This document shows positions 45,915 through 58,625 of a stretch of 64,000 nt of DNA, in pieces; position 1 is the stretch's first letter; each line of letters starts with the position of its first letter. The translations under genes were made by a program, and so were the position numbers. Below the pieces are notes generated by a model. It ran no database searches, was not told where the DNA came from, and was given only the letters and a program-made list of their open reading frames with translations. Source of the DNA: Gerris lacustris (Eukaryota > Arthropoda > Insecta > Hemiptera > Gerridae); contig OX578284.1 in assembly GCA_951217055.1 (NCBI GenBank), forward strand, positions 23,805,187 to 23,869,186, read 5' to 3'.

Positions 45915-45919
45915 ACGGT

Positions 45920-46301
45920 ATATTGGATGTTTTTGGACTTGAGATAGGGGTCAGTCTCCATAAAATTGAGGATGTCTGCAATCGAATGTGAAAATCTTTT
46001 GGCAATGGTTGGAAGTGAAACTTCAAATCTACAATAGATACTTCGAATTTTTTGGAAAAATTATCCAAGTTTTTACTTTTTAGTTCAACTCTTGTACTCT
46101 ACAATTTCAACATCCCTCAAAGAAACATGAGACTGAAAATTCTTCAATTAATTGAAGAGTTATCTCAGTGTTCCACATAGGAGAATACACTTGCAGACGA
46201 GTATAACTTGTTCGAACTGTCTCGAACGTTGCCCCATATTGTCTCATGTTTTTCATTTGGCTTGAAAACAAAAAAGGTGTTTCTGAACAGAATAGAAACA
46301 T
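45920..46301 (-). pseudogene. Decayed MADF/Myb-like domain
   Basis: Minus strand: MKNMRQYGATFETVRTSY, then YSPMWNTEITLQLIEEF, which fits the first helix of a MADF domain (W, E-T, L-I-E). After a stop and frame change, [20 protein letters not shown] fits the second helix, and [12 protein letters not shown] follows. The middle of the domain (the usual LW-D-Y region) is lost. Not functional as read. It lies inside the TIR element 45505-46410. Confidence 0.4.
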
Positions 46302-46410
46302 TTCAGATACAGGGAACTTTGGATTAAGACTTTTTCAAAACATTTTTAAACAGTCTTTTTAAAATGATTTGGAACAAAATTTCCTCAGTGTATACTAGCC
46401 ATTAGGGGTA

Positions 46411-47492
46411 ATATTTGTAACAACTTTGTGCAGTGGATTCTTAAATCAATGTGTTTACTTCCTAGATCTGTGTCACATTTTTATACTTTTATTTACTCAT
46501 TGATAGTTCGGATACCCTAGCTTTATGAGTATAATATGTACCATTAAATATATCTTAACATTTTATTAAGATTGACTTACTCATACATTTCTCATATTGA
46601 TACTTGAACATCCAATCTTTTACAATTTCCTGGTTAAATATTTAATATATTCAAACTTAGCACATATTTGCCTTGTTTTATTTGTTTGACGAATTCAACT
46701 AAAGTGAAATAATATTATAGTATCACATTATTAGAGTGCGTGTTACTTGGTAGTATCCTAATAGAATTTCGACACGCGAAATTATCGGTATCGTGACAGT
46801 AGGTCTTAACCCTTTCATTCTGATTTTCTCTAGTGGCCAAAGGTCATTTATTTCTGTAGTTTTCATTCATATTTGTTTTGTAATAACTGCTTTAATAATA
46901 CGTTAGTTAGCTTCTTTCATTTTTTTTTTTTTTAATAGATCATACTCGCTAAAGCTAGTAAGTGAAAACTACTAAACCGTTATTGAGTTAAGGGGTATAA
47001 TAAGCAGAATAATAAAATAAAATAAATTCTAAATCATAATTATAAAACAAAAACTAACTGATTCTGTAGTAGAGGTCTTACAATTACACTACTCTACAAT
47101 CTTAACTTTTCGGTTGTACATAAAATCATTTTCAGAGGATGATTTTTAGGAGGAATGCTTCACATAAAAATTAAAGATTCTTCATCTCTAAGTTATAGGG
47201 GTGATGATGAAAATTTAAATGTTCTGAAATTAATGAAAATTTATTCTGGATTAGTATGAATAGAATTATAATTTATTTTATTTTCTATTGTTTTCCGCTA
47301 GATAATGCCATAGTTTTATTTATAAAATCAATTTTATCATTAAGACTTTGAATTCATTTTATAATATTTCTCTATCATGAATGCATCGATTTTCTCTCCA
47401 TATTTATTTGCGTGGCGGGAGAGAATTTTCAATTGGACTATAGAATTAAATAGTTAAGTTTATCTACTTCCTTTTCTGGCGCTGCAGGCTCT
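46411..47492. other. No gene seen
   Basis: AT-rich spacer. A poly-T is at 46919-46934; nothing coding. Confidence 0.5.
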
Positions 47493-47960
47493 TTCGTCCA
47501 TAACGAATAAATCCTACAGGGTTCCAAAAACGGTAACTGATATAATATGACGCATACCAGTTATGAACTACCTTATTTATGAAAAATGTTGTCCATTTAT
47601 ATGGAATTCATAAACAAAAGATGAATATACTTTTCTCATTGATCTGGCTTTGACTGTTTTTTTTTTTGGTTTTTTTTTTGGTGTCTGTACGAAGTAAAAA
47701 AATAAACCTAATATAACGGTTTCTATAATGGCTCGTCCATAATGAATAAAACCTACAGGGTTCCAAAAACGGTAACTGATATAATAAGACGCATACCAGT
47801 TATAAACTACCTAATTTATGGAAAATGTTGTCCATTTATGTTGAATTCATAAACAAAAGAATAATATACTTTTCTCATTGATCTTGCTTTGACTGTTGTT
47901 TTTTTCTTTTGGTTTCTGTACGAAGTAAAAAAACAAACCTTATATAACGGCTCTATCTGT
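47493..47960 (+). repeat. 239-bp tandem duplication
   Basis: CGTCCATAACGAATAAATCC starts unit 1 (47495) and CGTCCATAATGAATAAAACC starts unit 2 (47734). Both run through GGGTTCCAAAAACGGTAACT and CTGTACGAAGTAAAAAA. The second continues into the CTGTCTGCCTGTCTGTCCG repeat that follows. Confidence 0.85.
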
Positions 47961-48290
47961 CTGCCTGTCTGTCCGTTGGTGTCTGTCCTTTGGCTTGTTT
48001 CAATTCATAAACTACTATAGCTAGGAACATGAAATTCGGTACACAGGTGCATCTCGGTATTTGAGGCAACTGTACACTTGTTAAGTTTTCACACTTAATA
48101 TTTTCAAGATGGTGGCCAATATGGCGGGCGGCCAAAACTTTTTTTGTCACCATGACATGTTATACATCAATTTTAAGGTCTTGAAGAGTAGAAAACGAAT
48201 ATGCAACTGTTAAAATTTCACACTAATAACTTAATCGAACAGAAACCGGTGATTATCGCCTCACGTACTTACGTGAAGCGAGCCTTACTT
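47961..48290 (+). repeat. Dispersed repeat with GTCTGTCC tract
   Basis: CTGCCTGTCTGTCCGTTGG (from about 47950), GAAATTCGGTACACAGGTGC, CAAGATGGTGGCCAATATGG, TTGAAGAGTAGAAAACGAAT, and a CACGTACTTACGTGAAGCG hairpin at the end. No gene. Confidence 0.55.
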
Positions 48291-49050
48291 GTTTTTATAT
48301 TTCCTCCTTACAAATGTTCTTTTTAATGCTTAACTTAAAAAAACCGGCCAGGTACCCCTTCTAAACGTGTTTATTCTGGAAACATTTATATCTCATAATA
48401 TTTCTTAAATAGATAAGAAACATAGATTTCAATGAACGTATTGTTGACCTCAATACAAGTTTGATCCCGTAATAAAAATGTGTGTATTAAGAAAACCAGA
48501 TTTTAACTATAGGAATGTATTCAATCGACCCGTAGCATTTAATCTCTTTATTTTTGACTTCTCCTTGATTATTCACGGAAAAATACATAGTAATCAATAC
48601 ATTTAATACCATAGTATAGGTGTTTGCAAATTCATTTTTACTTTTCCTCACTACCTATGGTAGGAAAAGTATTGTTTAGTTTGGATCCAAGTTATAAGTA
48701 TATGGAATAATGAGTTGATTTGGACTCTAGATGGGTGGTGAAAAATTATCAGTAGAATTTAGAATGAAACACAATCATGTGAGTGTGTCTAAGAGAAGGA
48801 ATTATTGCTACCAATATGAAGCATTATTACTCCAAATAGTGAGAGAGTTGAAATTAGTCAGAAGTTAATTTTGCTGTCTGTCATTTCCTGCTCAAATATT
48901 GTTTTTTAACGTAAGATCGAGAGAGAAAAGTGCGATGACTCTATCAAGGGAATGCCCAGATATGGACGTTATTGCAAATTGATTCTTACACTATGAAATA
49001 TTGACCCTTTATAACTCTTTTTTCAATTTTGATCTGGTTCTTTTTGGTTT
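48291..49050. other. No gene; one small hairpin repeat
   Basis: 48639-48672 repeats the TACTTTTCCT..AGGAAAAGTA hairpin of 16401. The rest is AT-rich. Confidence 0.45.
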
Positions 49051-49570
49051 GAGATCGCGAGATTGAAGGGCGAGAGATGTAGTAGGCGTTACACTATCGA
49101 TTTCCAAAGGGGCAATTTTTCTTTTTTCCCCACCTCCGGCTGACTTGGATTCCGTGATTCACGGCTCTCCCATCTCTCCCCACGAGGGACCCTTTCTCTA
49201 TTTCCGGAGTTGGAAAGCCTTTTTTTCCTTTTAATCACTGACACAACACGGAAAAAGGATCGAAGCCTTTATAGCGAAAACATTCCCCGATCCGTACCGA
49301 ACTCCGACGGACACCTTCGTCGAAGACCTTAAACCAGCCTACCAATGGGACAAAAAGTAAACTAAAACATTCGCGGTAGGGAAGTTTACCTCGGGGAACT
49401 AAAATAACCTCGGCTGCTGTAATAAACCTTACCCATTTTAGTAATACCCCTGGTTTTAGCTTCGCACATATAATATACTGCCTCGGCATAACTGCCTTTA
49501 GCCACGGAACGGCAAAACTTTCGACGTACAATAAAATACGAGCTCACCAGGTCAAAGAGGGGCGGAGAAA
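49051..49570. other. GC-shifted island with unassigned ORF
   Basis: About 500 bp with clearly more G+C than its neighbours (for example CCCCACCTCCGGCTGACTTG, GATCCGTACCGAACTCCGAC). The minus strand has a 98-codon ORF at 49235-49531 that includes FAVPWLKAVMPRQYIICAKL and PLVGWFKVFDEGVRRSS. No family is recognised. It could be an exon, a transferred organelle or bacterial fragment, or chance. Confidence 0.3.
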
Positions 49571-50933
49571 AGAGGACTCATTAATGTTATAACTCTGAGC
49601 TTTAAACTGTTAAAGTTAATAATGGGCAGAATTTAAATGTTTTGGTTCCTTGGGTATCATCCAAAAATATAAATTTGTGCCTTTTAAAGGTACTTTAAAC
49701 TTTCAAATGGCTTATTGGTTATTCATAAACAAAGTACACGAGTTGTAAAGGAATCGGACAAAGAACGCTTGTTTCGGCTATCATATACATAATTGTAATT
49801 TAAATAGATTTATTGATGATATAATTCATAAAGTCTATAAAATTAAAATTAAATTCATCATTATCCATATTATTTTTTCAAAAAGATAAAATGCCATGTT
49901 TTGATCAAGATTTTTAAAATAAAATTATCAGTCTAATTTAGAAGTTTTTATTTGATTTTTATTACATCTAAATAGAAATTTATGTCACATTTCTTTCCTC
50001 CTTCTTTAGCCTAGTTAGAAACGAATCATGTTTATCCTTCTGGGACCAAATGGTTCTTAAATCCACGAAACCTAAGAAGAAAGTGGTAGGAGTGAGGTGG
50101 TAGAGTTGCAGAACTTAGATTGAATAAAATTAAACTCAACCAAGAAGGTTCTTTTCGGGGGAATATAGGAAGGATGGGGAAGAAGGCAGAGAACTTTATA
50201 AATTAGATTTGTAGTTTAATTTCCTGCGAATTGCCCCCTTACCCCCTCCTCCCATTCCTCCGTCCCAAGGTGAAAAAGGATTTCCAGGGCCAGTTTTAGA
50301 AAAGGGGCTTGATTAGACTTAACTTAACCCCTCTCCCACAAACCCTTAGGGCATCTGAAGGCGAAGCCCTAGAAATTTATTCAAGGATAAATCCTCAGGG
50401 TTTCTTTTTAAGATGGTGCAGGCAAAAAGGAAAGGAAACCCTTAAAAAATCAAAACTTGTGGCATGGACAAATTAAAGACAAAATATTTTTACGCTTATT
50501 AAATAAATAACAAATGTAAAATATATTTTTTAATAATTGATGCTTTAGGGTTTAGGATTATAGTTAATTATTTTATAATAAATTTTATGAAATAGTCACT
50601 TCTACTTACTATCAATATAAAATAAAAAATATGGATAACATGTATATTCAAAAAAGTATACATTATGCTTTATTAGCATTCTTTCTATATTTTTTTTTAA
50701 ATTTTATTTTATGATAAGGTTTTTTATCTGCAACGTTTAAATTTAACCACTTCAGATGAATATAATTATATATAATCTATTTCGTTTTCCTGACTGCATG
50801 AATCATACAGTTCATTTAGTTGAATCAAACCATCATTGTGTATTTCGAAGCCCATGTTTCAACCTAATGATCATGAAGTATGATTTACTTTATAAGTCGT
50901 ATGGTTGATTAGCAGTAGAGGAGCTGGAAGATT
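49571..50933. other. No gene; mixed composition
   Basis: 50030-50450 is again richer in G+C, with a pyrimidine-rich CCCCTTACCCCCTCCTCCCA stretch and an AGGGC..GCCCT hairpin near 50347-50372. The rest is AT-rich. No coding supported. Confidence 0.4.
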
Positions 50934-51623
50934 AAAATTTATCAGTTAAAATAAATAAAGCAAGTAATAAAACTGTACTGACCAACTACAGAGATCGAAA
51001 TCAGTTTAGACTTACATAAAACCGATCAATTTTACTACCGATCATGCTTAAGATAACGTAAGTGTTTTTTTTTCATTTTGCCTCCAAATCAAAATTATCT
51101 CAACAAAAATTCATGTCAGACGTGCTTCGCCTTCACAATTTTTGCAATTACGCCCATATTTCTACAAATAATTGTTCGATTTTAATCAAATTTGTACAGT
51201 ATATGAAGGTTAACCCATAAATGAAACAATATTAATTTCAAACTTCTGCCCACAATATATCTATGTAATACATTCATCAAAATTTATCAGTTAAAATGAA
51301 TAAAGCAAGTAATAAAACTGTACTGACCAACTACAGAGATTGAAATCAGTGTAGACTTACATAAAACCGAGCAATTTTACTTCTGACCTTGCATAACATA
51401 ACGTAAGTGTTGTTTTCGTTCTCTATTACTTTTTGGCTCCAAATACCAAAATACATTTCAGACGTGTTTTTCCTTCACAATTTTTGCAAAGGCCCATATT
51501 TCAACAATTAATAGTTCGATTTTCATAAAATTTGTACTGTATATGAAGGTTAACCCATAGATGCAACCATATTAATTTAAACCTTCTGCCCACAATATAT
51601 AACCATGTAATACATTCATATTG
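50934..51623 (+). repeat. 345-bp tandem duplication
   Basis: AAAATTTATCAGTTAAAAT starts both units (50934 and 51279). Both contain CTGTACTGACCAACTACAGA, CTTCACAATTTTTGCAA and TATGAAGGTTAACCCATA. Units differ by several small indels, so the event is not very recent. Confidence 0.85.
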
Positions 51624-51644
51624 TGTGCTTTCCTTTTTAGTACT

Positions 51645-52385
51645 TTTGCTTTCTCATTTTTAGGGTCCATAGGCAAAACCAAGTACCCTTATATTTTCCT
51701 TCGTGTGTCTGTCCGTCCGTCCTCTCGCGTGCTCTCACGGCTACACCTTTCGTCCGATCACTTTGAAATTTGGCATGTATGTGTCTTGTACGTACCCCCA
51801 TATGTTAAAAATATAGCTACTTAAAAAAAATATTTTCCAAAAAAATTAGGGTAAAAAAACTTAAGGGTTAATTTTTTTTTTTTTTTTTCGACACCGTGAG
51901 GGGTATCATATAAAAAGGTACGTCGAGCTGATTACAAAAATATATAATTCTTTGGATATAACTTTGATAGGGCGAGCGTAGGCAAGTTTGAAGTGGGTGT
52001 GAAACTTGTCCCCCCCCCCCTCTATCTCGCTTATGTGAAGTGCAAAAAATCTGAAAAAAAATTCCTGAACATTCCTCGACCAAAAGTAAAGATACCACTT
52101 TTTTGAAATTTCGAAAAAAATATTATTTTATTTTTTATTGACAAAATACGTTTTCTTTATAATTATGGTCTTTTCGATGTATTTATATGGTTGTAGTCCG
52201 GTTCAGTGGCAAAAAAATACTTTATCAGTTTGTGTTTTGAGAATATCAGACCCTTAGAATGGTTCAAAGTAAGCTTTTTTGTATTTTAAAAAACACTGTT
52301 TATACACTTTACAGTTAAACACTATATAGTGTGGCCTACGGACCCTCGCTGTGTGCTGACTAGCACACACTTGACCTGTTTATCT
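51645..52385 (-). repeat. Family C repeat, uninterrupted copy
   Basis: Reverse complement of 8461-8924 joined to 13365-13640, with no LINE at the junction (AAAAATATATAATTCTTTGG near 51936). It shows the pre-insertion state of the LINE target. It includes a C run at 52009-52020 and a GTCTGTCCGTCCGTCCTCTC tract. Confidence 0.8.
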
Positions 52386-53644
52386 ATTATTTTCTTTGCA
52401 TTGTAGTACAATTATGTTTGCCTATTTCACTGCCTTAACTACATTGTAACTTATAAGGGCTGAAATAATTATCAATTGTGAAATAATAATTGGAAGTTAC
52501 TCTGTAAAAAGGATAAAGATTAATTTGTCAAAGAAAATTTATTTTTTTACTTTTTCTTGATTATACTAAAGTTTTCCTTCTCTTAGATACTCTTTCCAAA
52601 TGAAAACTTTGAGAGTTATCCTTGATTCAATTTGAAGAGTTTATCTTAGGTGTAAATGTTCTAAGGATTTGTGGAAAAGGGTGAAGTTCAGCTTAATCAA
52701 GGTTTTTTTTTTTAAAAAATGCCTGTTTTAAAAAGGATGTTTTACTTTCTTTAATTATACTTGAGTAACTCATCTTTCTCCTTCTTTGATCTTGCAAATT
52801 CTTATGAACCATTTGAGGAATTCAGAAAAAAGGCAAAAAGGATGATGTCAGCATTACAAATTATTGGGCCGATATAATATTTAAAATATATCAAATGTTT
52901 TTAACTTACTTTAACATTTGCTCAAAGAACCATTTGGTGTACACTGAAAAGTAAATGTGGATCAGACCGTGCTCAAATGGATTTCCGATTTAAAATCTGT
53001 TTACGAATATGCTTGACACGTATGAATCGTATCTGCTTGCTTTTCACTGTCAAAAGTAAGTTAGTAAATAGCTGTTAGACTGGTTGTACACATTTTGGTA
53101 AAATGGTATTTCCTGAGTGAGCCTTAAGATCTTTTTAAAGATATCGATCTTAAACAAGGTTTAAAAGGATTTTCCTCAAATCAACAGGTTGCGTTAAACG
53201 CTTCTCGAACCGTTTTGAAACCCTTAGGACTTTCCTCAACCTAAAAAGAATTATAACTTTCCTAAATTTCATAGAATTATACCACTTAACCTTTCGGTGA
53301 AAAAGATAATTCTTAAAACTTGAGAAAGTGTAACCTTATTCCTTTAAAACTTTTTAAGACTATTACTGTTCTTATAACTTTAGGCATTATTACGGTTCTT
53401 TTAACTTTAGAATTATAACGGGACATCATTTTTTTGTAACAGGCATTTTACAGTTAAAGAATAAGAACAAAAGGAAATTTGTAAAATTGAATTATTATTA
53501 AGGGATTAATCAAAAAGTGTAATAATTATCCCTAACCTCTGTAAAACAAAAAACTATCCTCCAAAAGAAAGAAAACTCCCTAAAAAATTCCTAACTCCAA
53601 TAGAAAAATACTGTAATACTAAGATTTTTGGAAAGAAGTTCCTT
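52386..53644. other. No gene seen
   Basis: AT-rich spacer without supported features. Confidence 0.5.
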
Positions 53645-54420
53645 AAGGCACGTTCTGGAGCCCGGGAATGAATCCGAAAAAAACTACCAAAATCACCGTC
53701 ATGCAAAATCCGTCACGAAATCTACAGATGACGATAACTTGAGTAAAAGATCACCGAGTTAGATGAAATTTGGTACACATGTTCATTTTACCAATGCCCA
53801 GGCTGAGTTCGTCGGAAAACGTTATCCGCCCAAGCGTTCACGCGCAACGCTCGCGTGAATGTAAGCTTCAAAAGACGGGAAAAATTGTTATTAAGGAAGC
53901 CTGTTACTTGACTTGTTTTGATTATTTTTGTTATATATGTCAAAAATGTCACTTTGTTTTGTAAATAAATAAAATATAATCATGTAAAATTTCACCCTGA
54001 TACAAGCAGAAGCTGTAGAGTAGGGAAGAGATATATTTTATAATATTTTAAATTAATAGGCCGGGTAGGTAGAAAACAGTCCTATTTCAATCTAACATCC
54101 TTTAACAAACATACTCTTTCACTATAAACTCATCATGATCAACTTTTTTCTTACATTCAATATATATTTAAAATATATTGACGCTTGCTTTAAGACGCTT
54201 GCTTTAATTATACAAATAATGATTTTCTTTTAATTTTGTCTTAACTCTGCTAGGTACAAACAGTTCGTTACTTTTAATTTTGTCTCTTTTCTAACTCCGC
54301 CATGTATAAGTAGTTAGCAATGTATACGTACTTAGCAGTGTGATTTTATAATTTATATTTAATGAAAAATGTTAGGAACTTCGTTCCTACCGGGTGTCCC
54401 GCGACACAACACATATTTTT
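53645..54420 (+). repeat. Family B repeat, copy 2
   Basis: Matches 18795-19866 without the MITE: CTGGAGCCCGGGAATGAATC, AATGCCCAGGCTGAGTTCG, a CACGCGCAACGCTCGCGTGA block, GTTAGGAACTTCGTTCC and GGGTGTCCCGCGACACAAC. Confidence 0.7.
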
Positions 54421-54828
54421 TTTATTTTATTTTTATTTAGTGTAAAAAATGAAAACTGATTAATTACAAGGTGATTAAGAGTCGTTCATATAAAAATGAC
54501 TCCTTTATTAATATAAACTTAAATATTTGAATTTTTAAGACTTAAGAAATAGGTGGCAATACCTAAAACTCATGAGGTATTTTATTTATAATGAAACAAT
54601 AAAGATAAATAATTTAATCCTGATGTTATTATGAAGGCTTTGGAAACAATATTATGAACTTTTTCCATTTATTGATCATTTCACTTAAAATAAATATATT
54701 TACTGATAACTACATCAGTAAACGAACTTCAGCTTGTACAAAATTCTTCTGATAAATTTGCCCTATAATTGCTTCTTTCAACATAATGCGCTGTGCACTT
54801 TCGCGTACTTTATTGATTTTATGCTATA

Positions 54829-54933
<105 letters not shown>

Positions 54934-54935
54934 TA

Positions 54936-55507
54936 CAGGGTGGAGCGCGGCAGACTATGAATTTGAAGAGGGGATTGCTCCCTTCCTATTAGTCCTAGAC
55001 GGTTGAGAGTAGAGTCGTTTGAAAGAGGGGGACGAGAAGTTTATGTTCCACGTTTCAGCAGGATGGGGCCACAGCCCACACAGCAAGGGTATGCGTAAAT
55101 GTTTTGCAAGTCAGATTTCCCGGGCGTCTCATCTCTTTAAAAGGCTATTTGAACTGGCCAGCAAGATCGCCTGATTTGGCTCCTTGTGATTTTTCTCTGT
55201 GGGGATACCTTAAATCCTTGGTGTACAGCGATCGTCCCAGAACCCTGGAAGCCCTCAAGAACAACATTCGAGCCAAAATTGCCGAAATTCCTGTGAAATG
55301 CTTGAAAGATTGCACAAAACTTCGAAAAAAGGTTTAATCAGTGTTTGGAGTGTGAGGGGAACCACTTATCCGATTCTTTGTTTAAATCTAGGTAAATTTA
55401 AATTTCCCATGTTATAAAATCAGGAAAACATTTAACAAAAAATTATTTTGTAACATTCTGTGATTTATTACATTTTCAAATTCATACGTCTGCCGTGCTC
55501 CACCCTG
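54936..55507 (+). mobile_element. Tc1/mariner-type element, internally deleted
   Basis: A 572-bp element. Its terminal inverted repeats are CAGGGTGGAGC(G/A)CGGCAGAC followed by TATGAATTTGA-like sequence, and TA flanks it on each side (54934-54935, 55508-55509). It carries the end of a transposase gene in plus orientation and sits inside a TA microsatellite, a natural target since these elements insert at TA. Confidence 0.85.
55053..55337 (+). pseudogene. Transposase C-terminal part (mariner-related)
   Basis: The open frame includes FQQDGATAHTAR at about 55053-55088, holding the second catalytic Asp. It continues to LNWPARSPDLAPCDFSLWGY (from about 55155), with the third Asp in SPDL, and to RPRTLEALKNNIRAKIAEIP, ending TAA at 55335-55337. 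I count 36 residues between the two Asp. The DNA-binding region and first Asp are lost by internal deletion. No stop breaks the remaining frame, so the deletion may be fairly recent, or the fragment was mobilised in trans by a full-length relative. Confidence 0.8.
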
Positions 55508-55509
55508 TA

Positions 55510-55519
55510 TATATTTATA

Positions 55520-55615
<96 letters not shown>
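55510..55615. repeat. (TA)n microsatellite, right of mariner
   Basis: About 45 TA units after a short TTTATATATATG start. Confidence 0.9.
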
Positions 55616-55617
<2 letters not shown>

Positions 55618-56237
55618 GCTTTAATTCATCACATATATTATTATAATTACTATAGGTAATGTACGTTTTGTATGAGTGCAGATACATGCAGTTTATTCCA
55701 AAAAGTAAAATAATTATAGTATCTTTATAGTGAGGAATAAAAATAATATTTATATTTATTACAAACTCAGTAAATGAATTGTTCATTTAGCAAACATTTA
55801 ACGAGAGCTCTGTTTTATTTATCTACCGTCCTGTGGTTTTAATGAGATAGCTGGTCTTTTTAATGTTAAAACACATTGTAAACATGAGAAAACTGCATAA
55901 AGGCTTGAATAATAAACGAATCAAATCTTCCTTACGAATAATTAAAAACAAAGCCGAGTTTTACTGTGGTTAACCAATGCAGAGTTTCGTTTTGACATCG
56001 CCTTAATTACATTTTATATATATTTTCTTGTTTATTTAAATATTTTTTGTTGTTGTTATAAAGTTAGAGTGTAAGTTATGTGAAAAGATAATTTGAAAAA
56101 AAAATCTGCCAATCTCATAGCTTCCACGCGTCCTTTCATGAACATTAAAGATGTTTATTCTATTTGACCATTTAATATCTTCTAATTTATTTCATTTTGC
56201 CCGGTTTCATTTTTTCATTTGTTAAAATAGTTACTTT
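55616..56237. other. No gene seen
   Basis: AT-rich spacer; nothing supported. Confidence 0.5.
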
Positions 56238-56560
56238 GCTTCCGAGCTTACCGAGAGTAACGAAAGCTAAGTGATCGTTCTGATGAACGAAAAAATGTTA
56301 TGTCTCTGATTTCAAAAATCTGAAATCCGTTTCAGACATCAGGGAACATATTTGGTTCTGTGTCTATCTGTCGGTCTGTTGGCCTGTCGCTCAATTTTTG
56401 CGAACCAACATATCTTAAGAATTACACGTCCGATTTTAATGAAATTTGGATGGTAGGTCACAATTAACCCATTGTTGGTCCCATATAAGTAGTTAAGTTT
56501 CACCCTATATACGCACCTATATAAGTTGCGCCCATTTGTTTCTCTTCCACATATGCACAA
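56238..56560 (-). repeat. Family A repeat, reverse copy
   Basis: GCTTCCGAGCTTACCGAGAG at the start, then GAAATCCGTTTCAGACATCA, TTGCGAACCAACATATCTTA and CCATTGTTGGTCCCATATAA. A second copy follows directly at 56574. Confidence 0.65.
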
Positions 56561-56573
56561 ATAAACAATTATT

Positions 56574-56830
56574 GCTTCCGAGCTTACCGAAGGTAACGAA
56601 AGCTATCGTTCTGAAGAGCGAAACAATTTTAGGTCTCCGATTTAAAAAAAATCCAAGACAGAAATCCGTTTCAGACATCAGGGATCATTTTTGGTTCCGT
56701 GTCTGTCACTCGGTCTGTCGGTCTGTCGCTCAATTTTTGCGAACTGCCATATCTTGAAAACCCCTAATTTCAACCGTCTGCGCACTTTAAATCGTGCTAA
56801 ATTAATATGTCTTTGGAAAGATGGTCTTAA
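56574..56830 (-). repeat. Family A repeat, second reverse copy (deleted)
   Basis: Starts again with GCTTCCGAGCTTACCGAAGG. The middle part is shortened, and it ends with TTTCAACCGTCTGCGCACTT. Confidence 0.6.
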
Positions 56831-57309
56831 CGTATGTAATACACAAATAAAGTCAAGTATTTTCCACGCCTACACAAATCCAACTATCTTTATTAATGTA
56901 ACAAAATAAACGTGTGTATAAATTTCATCTGTCATGTGTCAATACATTATGACAAATAGATGCATCCGCCACATGTCTATATATTATAAAGCAACATGGC
57001 TAACTGACTCACTGGCCGACATTAATGTTTACTCACTTCCAGAAGAGCTAGAGACTTGCTGTTTGCGCCATTCGACGCGCAACGTCCATATTGTGAACTA
57101 AAATAATTTTAAAAAGTTCACTTTTCCCCCTCCTTCCGCCTTAATAATATAAAAATGGCCGACTTGATTTTTAAGCTGTTTTGGGGGATGATTGCGGCTG
57201 AACGGTAAGTCGTATTGGAAAACGGATAGCACCAGCGGTAGCTGATTTTAAAAGATCCACTACTTTGGTCCTATGACCTGCCTTCGTCAGCACTCAACCA
57301 CTGCTGACA
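56831..57309. other. Dispersed repeat traces and hairpin motif
   Basis: 56970-57030 (ATATTATAAAGCAACATGGC, then TAACTGACTCACTGGCCGAC) looks like the start of a dispersed repeat. 57262-57290 on minus reads CTGACGAAGGCAGGTC, ATAG, GACC, AAAG, a weak hammerhead-like match. Confidence 0.35.
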
Positions 57310-57868
57310 AGCTTACCGAAGGTAACGGAAGCTATGTCATCGTTCTGAAGACCGAACATTGTTTATGTTTCCGAATTCCAAGATTGAAATCCGTTTCAGA
57401 CACCAGGAAACATTTTTGGTCCCATGTCCATCTTTCGGTCTGTCATTAAACATTTTGGGGGACCAACAAAATAGCTTAAATTCCATAGATTTTTATGAAA
57501 TTGGGTTGTAGGTCATAATTAGCCCATTGTTTGTAACAAATAAGTTTCAACCTTTTGCGCCTATTTGTTTCTCTTCCACAAACATATATTTAAATCTATA
57601 TCTTTAAAAGTATACTCATCTGATAAAAAAAAAATTGATGGTAAGTCAAATTTACCGCGTGGATTACCTCTGATTAATTTCAACCATCTACGCCCTAAAA
57701 ATGTTTGCTAAATTGTTATTTTAATTCATGTAAAAAACAAACAATTTTGACAGATTTAAAACAGAAGAAGAGAAGAATTTAAATAAAAATGTTTGTAAAA
57801 GCATAAACATAATTTAAGTTCGTTATTGAACGCAAGGAAGCAATGTGCCACACAGATTGACAGACTTT
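57310..57868 (-). repeat. Family A repeat, near-complete reverse copy
   Basis: From GCTTACCGAAGGTAACGGAA to the far end block GCAATGTGCCACACAGATTG, the complement of the 24051 start, with the whole body in between. Confidence 0.65.
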
Positions 57869-58060
57869 TTTATCATATGTTCAACCATTTATCCATAATA
57901 TCATTATAATTTAGTTCATACTTAATTACTTTATATGCACTTTTCAGTACAACTAATTAACTACGCGCGCAACAAGAAGTCAGTTTCGCTCGCTAAACTC
58001 ATTCTTTGCTAAAACTAAATAAGTCTCAGCGGTAATTTTCATATTAGAAGTATCCCTTTT

Positions 58061-58625
58061 TACTGGTCTTATATTACTTTGCTTTGTAAGTTTCATCGCA
58101 CATTTCCGTTTCCCCAATTTTGAACCACTTCCTGTGATTCAATCTTCCCCAAATTTTGCACATAGAAACAACTATGGTGAAGAATACAGAAACCAAAAAA
58201 AAAAAAAAAAAAAAAAAATGGCGTCAAATTTATTTGCTTTTTAAGTTCCATCGCACACCTATTACCCCAATTCTGAACCACTTATCGTCATTTAATCTTC
58301 CCCAAATTTTGCACATAGATACAACTAAGGTGAAGAATACAGAAACCAAAAAAAAAAGTTGAAAATAAGACCAGTTTTGAAAAATGGCATTTTTATATTA
58401 ATTATTATTATTACTGGTCTTATATTACTTTGCTTTGTAAGTTTCATCGCACATTTCATTTTCCCCAATTTTGAACCACTTCCCGTGATTCAATCTTCCC
58501 CAAATTTTGCACATAGATACAACTAAGGTGAAGAATACAGAAACAAAAAAAAAAAAATAAATAAAAAAATAAAAAGTTGAAAATAAGACCAGTTTTGCAA
58601 AATGGCATTTTTATATTAATTATTA
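58061..58625 (+). repeat. Three-fold tandem repeat (160-200 bp) with A tracts
   Basis: Units share GTAAGTTTCATCGCAC, CTTCCCCAAATTTTGCACAT and GGTGAAGAATACAGAAAC. Each is followed by an A tract of variable length (longest at about 58194-58218). Units 1 and 3 also share TACTGGTCTTATATTACTTT. A-tract expansion at one point in each unit suggests slippage or repeated poly-A capture. Confidence 0.8.
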
